Shown one piece after another: positions 1 to 5,192 of a DNA stretch of 5,192 nucleotides. Position 1 is the first letter of the stretch; the number at the start of each line of letters is the position of its first letter. This stretch comes from Myxococcales bacterium. GTDB lineage: Bacteria > Myxococcota_A > Polyangia > Polyangiales > JADJMO01. Both the position numbers and the translations under genes were made by a program. The stretch lies in assembly GCA_021783935.1 (NCBI GenBank), contig JAJXTK010000480.1, forward strand, positions 1 to 5,192. The letters are read 5' to 3'. The notes below the pieces were generated by a model. That model ran no database searches and had not been told where the DNA came from. It saw only the letters and a list, made by a program, of their open reading frames with translations.

Positions 1-131
1 TCATCCAGTCGATCGAGGACCTGCACCGCGTCGCGCGCATCGCCTTCGATCAGAACCCCTCGGTGCGCGCGAGCTTCCACAAGAAGATCCTCGACGACGC
101 GCGCCGTCGGAGGCCCAAGCAGGAGGAGTGA
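1..131 (+). CDS. C-terminal end of an unrecognised protein (5' truncated)
   Basis: An open frame enters from the left edge (first full codon at position 3) and ends at the TGA at 129-131, giving 42 residues from IQSIEDLHRV to RRRPKQEE. Nearly every codon ends in G or C, as in the large gene downstream, which is the main reason to call it coding. The peptide is charged and probably helical, ends in a basic cluster (ARRRRPK) followed by QEE, and has no membrane segment or cysteine. I do not recognise the family, and the fragment is too short to assign a function. It lies on the same strand as the next gene but is separated from it by 252 bases containing putative operators, so co-transcription is doubtful. 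Confidence 0.75.
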   Translation, partial: IQSIEDLHRVARIAFDQNPSVRASFHKKILDDARRRRPKQEE

Positions 132-247
132 CTGCCGCGCCGTCGCGCCGCGGCGTGCGAGGTCGCGTCGAGCGCGAAGGGGGAGCTGGTGCCTGGAGCG
201 GATATGCCCTGCTGGGGTATTGGATCATGCCGTCGTGCCGCATCGAG

Positions 248-265
248 ACTGACGCTGACGTCAGT
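248..265. promoter_or_regulatory. Upstream copy of putative operator ACTGAC-N6-GTCAGT
   Basis: The sequence ACTGAC-GCTGAC-GTCAGT is symmetric in its outer six bases on each side. The same 12 outer bases, with the same 6-base spacer length, recur at 348-365. The spacer contains a further CTGAC (255-259), and another GTCAG follows at 267-271, so four CTGAC-type half-sites are packed into 249-271. This arrangement suits a dimeric regulator, perhaps two dimers side by side. The site lies about 120 bases before the start codon. The regulator is not in the window. TetR-type or CRP/FNR-type proteins bind sites of this size, but the family cannot be decided from the DNA. Confidence 0.55.
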
Positions 266-272
266 AGTCAGG

Positions 273-299
273 ATTCCGATCGGGCCGAATCCTCGGAAT
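273..299. repeat. Small inverted repeats between the two operator copies
   Basis: ATTCCGA at 273-279 is the exact reverse complement of TCGGAAT at 293-299, with a 13-base spacer. An overlapping alternative pairing exists between GGATTC (271-276) and GAATCC (287-292), plus a tiny CCGA/TCGG stem (285-288 with 293-296). The structures exclude one another. They could be a further protein-binding site or could be chance. No T-run follows, so a terminator is unlikely. Confidence 0.3.
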
Positions 300-347
300 G
301 GTGCATGAATTTGGGACGAAAATCTAAGTCGATGAACCGGCTCGTCG

Positions 348-365
348 ACTGACACGCGTGTCAGT
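348..365. promoter_or_regulatory. Start-proximal palindromic operator (18-bp perfect palindrome)
   Basis: The sequence ACTGACACGCGTGTCAGT is a perfect 18-bp palindrome. Its outer 12 bases match the site at 248-265 exactly, and the two copies start 100 bp apart. It ends 18 bases before the start codon at 384, so it lies in the likely leader or just after the transcription start, where a bound protein would block transcription. The pairing suggests repression, possibly by looping or cooperative binding; that is inference. No regulator gene is seen in this window. Confidence 0.7.
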
Positions 366-383
366 TCAGCGTACGAAGCGGAC

Positions 384-3300
384 ATGCGGAACCTGCATGT
401 CGGGCTGGACGTGGGGGCGGAGTGGGTGAAGCTCGCGGTGCTGCGCGCCGGCGACGATGGGCTCGAGGTCGTGCACACCGACGCGATCGCGCACCGCAAG
501 GACCCCCACGCGGCGATCACGGCGCTGCTCGGGCGGCTCGATCTGCGCGCGGTCGGCGGGCTCGCCGTGACCGGACGCCTCGCCGGCGTGCTCGACGCCG
601 AGGCGGTGCCGACCAAGGCCGCGATGCGACGGGGCGTAAGGCTCCTGCACCACGAGCTGCCCGGCGTGACGCTGCTCTCGATCGGCGCGCATGGCTTCTC
701 GGTGCTCGAGATCGGGCAGAACGGCGAGGAGTGGTTCCAGCAGAACTCGCGCTGCTCGCAGGGGACGGGGAACTTCCTCACGCAGCTGGTCGAGCGCTTC
801 GGGCTCGACGTGGAGCAGGCCGCGGCGCTCGCCGACGGCGTGCAGGAGCCGGCGCACCTGTCGGGGCGCTGCCCGGTCATCCTCAAGACCGACATGACCC
901 ACCTCGCCAACAAGGGCGAGGACCGCGGCCGCATCGTCGCGGGGCTCTACGACGCGGTCTGCGACAACGTGCTCACGCTCGTGCGCACCCGCCTCGCCCC
1001 GCGCGACGTCGTGCTGATCGGCGGCGTCCCCCGCGCGGCGCGCGTGCGGCGCACGATCGCCCGGTGGCTCGACGCGCGCGGCATGCGCCTGCTCGCCGCG
1101 GGGCCGCACGACGAGTACCTCGAGGCCCTCGGCGCCGCGACGCACGCGGCCGAGCACCCGCGCGAGGTCGGCGCGATCGAGGCGCTCCTGCGCCGCGCGG
1201 AGGGCACGCGCCTCGAGCGGGTGCCGCGCCTGCGCGACGCGCTGAAGAACGTCCGCCGCATCCCCAAGACCGACCTGCCGACCGCGGAGGCGCTCGAGCG
1301 TCGGCGCGCGCGCGTGCTCTTCGGCCTCGACATCGGCTCGACCGGCTCGAAGGCCGTCGCGGTCGACGTCGAGCACGGCGTGGCGATCTGGGAGACGTAC
1401 CTGAACACCGAGGGCGCGCCCGTGCACGCGTCGCAGCGCCTCGTGCAGCGCTGGGTCGAGGCGCTCGGCGCGCGCGTAGAGGTGCTCGGCTTCGGCGTCA
1501 CCGGCTCGGGGCGCGAGGTCGTCGGCTCGCTCTTGCGCACCTGCTACGGCGACGAGCGCGTCTTCATCCTCAACGAGATCGCCGCCCACGCGGCCGGCGC
1601 GACCTCGATCGACCCCGAGGTCGACACGATCTTCGAGATCGGCGGGCAGGACGCGAAGTACATCCGGCTCGAGGAGGGGCGCGTCGTCGACGCCGCGATG
1701 AACGAGGCCTGCAGCGCGGGGACCGGCTCGTTCATCGCCGAGCAGGGGACGAAGTTCGACGGCGTCGGCCACGACGTCGCGGCGCTCGGGCGCGTCGCGC
1801 TCCAGGCCGAGTCGGGCGTCTCGCTCGGCCAGCACTGCTCGGTCTTCATGGCCGAGGTGATCGACGAGGCGATCACGCAGGGGGTGCCGAACGACGCGAT
1901 CGTCGCCGGCCTCTACGACTCGATCATCCAGAACTACCTCAACCGCGTGAAGGGGCCGCGCAGCGTGGGCAAGCGCGTCTTCTGCCAGGGGATGCCGTTC
2001 AGCAGCGACGCGCTCGCGGCCGCGGTCGCGCGGCAGACCGGGCGCGAGGTCGTGGTGCCGCCGAACCCGGGCACCATCGGCGCGCTCGGCATCGCGCTGC
2101 TCGCCCGCGATCGTCTGCGATCGCGCGCCGTCGACGCGGGGCCCCTCGATGCGCGGCGCTTCCTCGATGCGCGCGTGATCAAGAAGGAGACGATCGTCTG
2201 CCGATCGATCAAGGGGTGCGGCGCGCCCGGCAACAAGTGCCGCATCGATCGGCTGACGACCGACGTCGCCGGCAAGGCGCAGAAGTTCCTCTGGGGGGGC
2301 AACTGCTCGCTGTACGACAAGGGGGCGGGGCGCGCGAAGCTCCCCGACGGCGCGCCTGACGTCTTCCGCGAGCGCGAGGGGCTGATCGACGCGGTGCTCG
2401 CCAAGGAGACGGGCCCGGACGGCGCGCCGGTCGTGGCCATGACCGACGAGTTCGCCCTCAAGGGGCACGTGCCGCTCTTCGCGACGTTCCTCACGCGCCT
2501 CGGCTTCCGCATCCAGGTCACGCGCGGCGCCGGCGCCGGCGCGCTGCGCAAGGGGATCGAGGGGGCGCGCGTGCCCTACTGCGCGCCGATGCAGATGTAC
2601 CACGGCGTCTTCTTCGAGATCGCCGAGGCGCGCCCCGACTTCGCGCTGTTGCCCATGCTCCAGGAGCTGCCGCGCGTGGCGGCCGAGGAGCACTCGGTGC
2701 TCTGCCCGATCGTGCAGGCGAGCCCGGATCTGATCGGCGGCGTCATCGAGGGGCACGGCAGCCCGACCAAGCTGCTGCGCCCCACGGTGAAGTTCGACGA
2801 GCAGGGGTACCTGGGGGCGCGCTTTCGCGAGTCGATGCGCGCGCTCGCCGTCGAGCTCGGCGTCGGCTCGCGCTTCGAGGAGGCCCTCGCGGAGGCCGTC
2901 GCGGCCCAGCGGGCGTTCGAGCACGACTGCGTGGAGCTCGGGCGTCGGGCGCTCGACTACGCGCGGGCGAACGAGGTCGTGCCGATCGCGGTGCTCGGGC
3001 GCCCGTACACGATCTACAACGACGTGCTGAACTCCAACGTCCCGAGCATCCTGCGCAGCCTCGGCGCGCTGGCGATCCCGGTCGACTGCCTGCCGCTCGA
3101 CTCGGAGCTGCCCGTCTACGACGACCAGTACTGGGGCTACTCGCAGCGTAACCTCCGCGCCGCCGAGCTCGTGCGCAAGACCCCCGGCCTCTACTCGGTC
3201 TTCTGCAGCAACTACGCCTGCGGCCCCGACAGCTTCACCCTGCGCTTCTACTCGTACGTCATGCAGGGCAAGCCGATGGCGGTCATCGAGACCGACGGCC

Positions 3301-4760
3301 ACTCGGGCGACGCCGGCACGCGCACGCGCATGGAGGCGTTCCTGTTCTGCGTCGACGGCGATCTCGAGTCGCGCGCCTCCGAGGGGGCGCCGCGCAACGA
3401 TTTTCAGGGGCTCGAGCGCCGGCGGGCGACGATGCCCGAGGCCAAGCGCACGGGCGCGACGATGCTCATTCCGCGCATGGGCGCGGGGGCCGAGCTCGCG
3501 GCGGCGGCGCTGCGCGGCGAGGGGTTCCGCGCCGAGTGCCTGCCGATCTCGAACCGCGAGGACGTGCGCGTCGGCCGGCGCCACACCTCGGGCAAGGAGT
3601 GCTTGCCGATGATGCTCACGGCGGGCACGCTGCTCAATCGCCTCGCGCAGGCCGAGGATCCCGACGAGAAGTTCGTCTTCTTCATGCCCACCGCGAAGGG
3701 GCCGTGCCGCTTCGGCGTCTACGGCTCGCTGCACAAGATCATCCTCGAGGAGACCAAGTGGTCCGATCGCGTGAAGGTCGTCTCGCCCGACGACGGCGAC
3801 TACTTCCGCGAGATGTCGGGCGATTTCTCGCTGCGCATCTGGGTCGGCTTCGTGGTGCGCGATCTGCTCGAGGCGATGGTGCACGACGTGCGCCCGGTCG
3901 AGCGCGAGCGCGGGACCGCCGACGCGATCTACCAGCGCGCCTTCGCCGAGCTGCTCGATCGCATGGAGCACCCGCCCGCGTTCAGCGGCGCCTCGCTCGC
4001 GCGCGAGCTGTTCGGCGGGCTCTGGGGCGGCCGCGAGATCCTCGCGCGCGCGGCCAAGGAGTTCGCGGCGGCGAAGGATCCGAGCAAGGACGCGCCGACC
4101 GTCGCGGTGGTCGGTGAGATCTACGTCCGCCTCGATCCGTTCGCGAACGACTTCGTCGTGGACAAGCTCGAGGCCCGCGGCGTGCGCGCGCACCTCGCGC
4201 CGTTCGTCGAGTGGCTCGAGTACACCGCGCACCTCTCCGAGCAGCGCGTGATCGGCGGCGCGATGCGCAGCGACGACGACCCGATCAACATCGCGGTCTC
4301 GGGCCTCGTTCAGCGCAGCACCTACGAGCTCCTGTACGAGCTCTGCTCGAAGCCGATGGGGTGGGGGCACCGCACGACCGTCGCGGCGACGCTCGCTGCG
4401 TCCAAGAAGTACCTCAGCCCCGAGCTCGTCGGCGAGGCCGCCCTCACGCTCGGCGGCCCGCTCCACGAGCTCGCCGAGGGGCAGATCCACGGCGTGGTCA
4501 TCGTCGGCCCGCACGAGTGCATGCCGTGCAAGATCGCCGAGGCGCAGTACGGCCAGGCGGCCGAGCAGATGAAGCTCCCCTACGTCTCGATCGGCTTCAA
4601 CGGCGATCCGATGGACGAGGAGGCGCTCGACCGCTTCGCCTACGACGTGCATGAGGCCTACGGGCACGGCGAGGCGCGCGCGACGCCGCCCCTCGCGGCG
4701 AAGTCGAAGGGCAAGCCCGTGCGGCTGCGCCTGCCGGTCATCGCGGAGGCCGAGGACTGA
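384..4760 (+). CDS. Fused acyl-CoA dehydratase activase / 2-hydroxyacyl-CoA dehydratase-like iron-sulfur protein
   Basis: This encodes a 1458-residue, probably cytoplasmic protein; no signal peptide or membrane segment is visible. Family members use ATP to push a low-potential electron through iron-sulfur clusters for reductions or dehydrations of acyl-CoA-type substrates; the substrate here is unknown. Domain 1 (about 1-260) is BadF/BcrA-like, with GLDVGAEWVK at its start and C124 (SRCSQGTG) and C163 (GRCPVILKTD), 39 residues apart as in HgdC-type activases. Domain 2 (about 311-575) is canonical: GLDIGSTGSK (314-323), EIGGQDAK (418-425), C443 (NEACSAGTG) and C485. A four-Cys segment follows (C606, C612, C619, C641), then a DUF2229-like domain (about 680-895). 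The dehydratase D-like part has GRPYTIYN (from 872), CGPDSF (946-951), DGHSGDAGTRTRMEAF (972-987), HTSGKECLP (1067-1075), GPCRFG (C1108), VVGEIYVR (from 1242) and HECMPC (C1379, C1382). The start is secure: ATG 384 is the first start codon after an in-frame stop at 333, and it leads directly into the ATP-binding motif. Length and domain order fit the long fused members annotated as activase-related proteins. Family confidence is high; the reaction is unassigned. Confidence 0.93.
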   Translation: MRNLHVGLDVGAEWVKLAVLRAGDDGLEVVHTDAIAHRKDPHAAITALLGRLDLRAVGGLAVTGRLAGVLDAEAVPTKAAMRRGVRLLHHELPGVTLLSIGAHGFSVLEIGQNGEEWFQQNSRCSQGTGNFLTQLVERFGLDVEQAAALADGVQEPAHLSGRCPVILKTDMTHLANKGEDRGRIVAGLYDAVCDNVLTLVRTRLAPRDVVLIGGVPRAARVRRTIARWLDARGMRLLAAGPHDEYLEALGAATHAAEHPREVGAIEALLRRAEGTRLERVPRLRDALKNVRRIPKTDLPTAEALERRRARVLFGLDIGSTGSKAVAVDVEHGVAIWETYLNTEGAPVHASQRLVQRWVEALGARVEVLGFGVTGSGREVVGSLLRTCYGDERVFILNEIAAHAAGATSIDPEVDTIFEIGGQDAKYIRLEEGRVVDAAMNEACSAGTGSFIAEQGTKFDGVGHDVAALGRVALQAESGVSLGQHCSVFMAEVIDEAITQGVPNDAIVAGLYDSIIQNYLNRVKGPRSVGKRVFCQGMPFSSDALAAAVARQTGREVVVPPNPGTIGALGIALLARDRLRSRAVDAGPLDARRFLDARVIKKETIVCRSIKGCGAPGNKCRIDRLTTDVAGKAQKFLWGGNCSLYDKGAGRAKLPDGAPDVFREREGLIDAVLAKETGPDGAPVVAMTDEFALKGHVPLFATFLTRLGFRIQVTRGAGAGALRKGIEGARVPYCAPMQMYHGVFFEIAEARPDFALLPMLQELPRVAAEEHSVLCPIVQASPDLIGGVIEGHGSPTKLLRPTVKFDEQGYLGARFRESMRALAVELGVGSRFEEALAEAVAAQRAFEHDCVELGRRALDYARANEVVPIAVLGRPYTIYNDVLNSNVPSILRSLGALAIPVDCLPLDSELPVYDDQYWGYSQRNLRAAELVRKTPGLYSVFCSNYACGPDSFTLRFYSYVMQGKPMAVIETDGHSGDAGTRTRMEAFLFCVDGDLESRASEGAPRNDFQGLERRRATMPEAKRTGATMLIPRMGAGAELAAAALRGEGFRAECLPISNREDVRVGRRHTSGKECLPMMLTAGTLLNRLAQAEDPDEKFVFFMPTAKGPCRFGVYGSLHKIILEETKWSDRVKVVSPDDGDYFREMSGDFSLRIWVGFVVRDLLEAMVHDVRPVERERGTADAIYQRAFAELLDRMEHPPAFSGASLARELFGGLWGGREILARAAKEFAAAKDPSKDAPTVAVVGEIYVRLDPFANDFVVDKLEARGVRAHLAPFVEWLEYTAHLSEQRVIGGAMRSDDDPINIAVSGLVQRSTYELLYELCSKPMGWGHRTTVAATLAASKKYLSPELVGEAALTLGGPLHELAEGQIHGVVIVGPHECMPCKIAEAQYGQAAEQMKLPYVSIGFNGDPMDEEALDRFAYDVHEAYGHGEARATPPLAAKSKGKPVRLRLPVIAEAED

Positions 4761-4770
4761 TTCGAAGCGC

Positions 4771-4806
4771 CGACGGGAGGCCCGCCGATGCGAAGGCCTC
4801 CCGTCG
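4771..4806. terminator. Hairpin terminator between convergent genes
   Basis: CGACGGGAGGCC (4771-4782) pairs perfectly with GGCCTCCCGTCG (4795-4806) to form a 12-bp stem with a 12-base loop. It begins 10 bases after the stop codon of the large gene and lies 15 bases beyond the end of the convergent minus-strand gene, so it could serve both. On the plus strand it is followed only by TTCT rather than a long T-run, so it is an imperfect intrinsic terminator; stem-only terminators are plausible in a GC-rich genome. Confidence 0.75.
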
Positions 4807-4821
4807 TTCTCGCGGGCGCGG

Positions 4822-5192
4822 CTACTTGCAGGTGAGCGCGCAGGTCTTGGTCGTCGCGTCGCAGCTGCCGGCCTGGCAGGGGTCGTTGCCGTTCGCGGCG
4901 GCCGGCGTGCAGGCCCCGCCGAAGCCGACCTGGGCCGAGCACTTGCTGTTCGCGTCGCAGTAGAGGTAGTCGCCGCAATAGCCCGCGGTGCCCGAGCTGC
5001 TGCAGTCGGCCCCCGCGGCGCCGTACGGCGCGCACGTCTTCGACGACGCGTCGCACATCGTGTCCCACGGGCAGCCGGAGTTGTTCGACGACGGGTAGGC
5101 GCAGGCCTGGCTCAAGTCGAGGAAGGGCTCGCATTTACCGGGCGTCGTGACGGCGCCCGAGCTCGGAGCGGTCACGAGGCCGGTGCAGGAGA
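4822..5192 (-). CDS. Cysteine-rich, probably exported protein, Dickkopf-like Cys pattern (5' truncated)
   Basis: A minus-strand frame ends at the TAG at 4822-4824 and stays open to the right edge. A GTG at 5173-5175 could be read as a start, but the frame continues upstream as SCTGL with another cysteine, so the gene very probably starts outside the window. The visible 122 residues contain 15 cysteines, many G, S, A, T and D residues, and no long hydrophobic run. Three short repeats follow the form C-D-A-x-S/T-K-(T)-C: CDASSKTCAP, CDANSKCSAQ and CDATTKTCAL. Each is preceded by a Gly-rich or Asp-rich segment with further cysteines. Such disulfide-rich proteins are common in myxobacteria and are usually secreted or lipid-anchored, often annotated as Dickkopf N-terminal cysteine-rich domain proteins. 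The signal peptide that would confirm export is not in the window. It is convergent with the large gene and has no evident functional tie to it. Confidence 0.75.
   Translation of the reverse strand, partial: SCTGLVTAPSSGAVTTPGKCEPFLDLSQACAYPSSNNSGCPWDTMCDASSKTCAPYGAAGADCSSSGTAGYCGDYLYCDANSKCSAQVGFGGACTPAAANGNDPCQAGSCDATTKTCALTCK

Larger units (their letters stand above)
132..383 (+). promoter_or_regulatory. Intergenic promoter region upstream of the activase-dehydratase gene
   Basis: This 252-base gap separates the upstream gene fragment from the large gene. The first 60 bases or so are as GC-rich as the coding sequence. From about 200 onward the sequence is richer in A and T, as expected for a promoter. 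It holds two identical-pattern symmetric sites (248-265 and 348-365) with an inverted repeat between them. I could not place a convincing -35/-10 pair. TTGGGA at 311-316 and TCTAAG at 323-328 are each partial matches to the housekeeping sigma consensus, but they are not correctly spaced relative to each other. The start codon at 384 is preceded by only a weak, purine-containing stretch (GAAGCGG, 375-381), not a clear Shine-Dalgarno sequence. Confidence 0.55.

Noticed and set aside
134..154. A possible hairpin terminator after the upstream gene (GCCGCG with CGCGGC)
   Set aside because: The stem is only 6 bp in extremely GC-rich sequence, where such pairings are expected by chance, and no T-run follows.
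201..214. A sigma-54-like GG...GC element (TGGAGCGGATATGC at about 196-209 and nearby)
   Set aside because: The spacing between the GG and GC doublets is one base short of the strict sigma-54 rule, and the TTGC part is missing.
128..352. A 74-codon plus-strand frame starting at a GTG that overlaps the upstream stop
   Set aside because: Its codon use does not show the third-position GC bias of its neighbours, the second half runs through the operator region, and the peptide is not recognisable. A small overlapping gene cannot be fully excluded.
50..934. A 294-codon minus-strand frame spanning the upstream gene, the promoter region and the start of the large gene
   Set aside because: It lies antisense to two well-supported coding stretches and crosses the intergenic region without any change. 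Its product is a Ser/Arg/Ala-rich shadow.
2105..2124. Two close GCGATCG/CGATCGC-like copies inside the large gene
   Set aside because: Short GATC-centred palindromes recur throughout this sequence because of its codon use (for example GATCGC for Asp/Arg pairs), so no special site is indicated.
422..2359. A 645-codon open frame on the plus strand inside the large gene
   Set aside because: The translation is almost entirely Arg, Ala and Gly, the usual out-of-frame shadow of GC-rich coding sequence. It has no domain of its own.
2526..2542. A short GGCGCC-type repeat inside the large gene
   Set aside because: It encodes the GAGAG run of the protein in frame and is explained by codon use. There is no sign of a mobile element or a frameshift.
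366..4667. A 1433-codon open frame on the minus strand covering almost the whole large gene
   Set aside because: It uses the same codon triplets as the plus-strand gene, read backwards, so the strong GC preference at third positions removes stops from the opposite strand. Its translation is a low-complexity mix of R, A, D, L, V, E and H with no recognisable domain, whereas the plus strand has many family motifs.

Overview
The window is very GC-rich, and its three coding stretches show a strong preference for G or C at third codon positions. Two things suggest a member of the Myxococcota, of the Polyangia/Sandaracinus type: the base composition, and a cysteine-rich, probably secreted protein of a style common in that group. 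This placement is an inference; no rRNA or marker gene is present.

Layout: (1) Positions 1-131 hold the last 42 codons of a plus-strand gene that starts outside the window; its product is not recognised. (2) Positions 132-383 are a 252-base intergenic region, visibly less GC-rich in its second half. It carries two copies of the 18-bp symmetric site ACTGAC-N6-GTCAGT, exactly 100 bp apart; the second ends 18 bases before the next start codon. (3) Positions 384-4760 hold one large gene for a 1458-residue protein of the 2-hydroxyacyl-CoA dehydratase / benzoyl-CoA reductase activase superfamily. It joins two BadF/BadG/BcrA/BcrD-type (ASKHA) ATPase domains, a four-cysteine segment, a DUF2229-like domain and a region like the dehydratase D subunit (HgdB-like). 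(4) Positions 4761-4821 form a short convergent intergenic gap with a perfect 12-bp-stem hairpin, a likely two-way terminator. (5) Positions 4822-5192 hold the 3' part of a minus-strand gene for a cysteine-rich protein with Dickkopf-like Cys spacing; its start lies outside the window.

In related systems, a small ATP-driven iron-sulfur activase passes a low-potential electron to a separate iron-sulfur dehydratase or reductase. Here both parts appear to sit on one polypeptide, preceded by a paired operator, so the gene looks like a self-contained, tightly regulated unit. Its substrate cannot be read from the sequence. The upstream fragment and the downstream Cys-rich gene show no clear functional link to it.

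The points most worth following are the paired operator and the N-terminal ATPase domain, which keeps its cluster cysteines but has lost the usual phosphate-binding residues.
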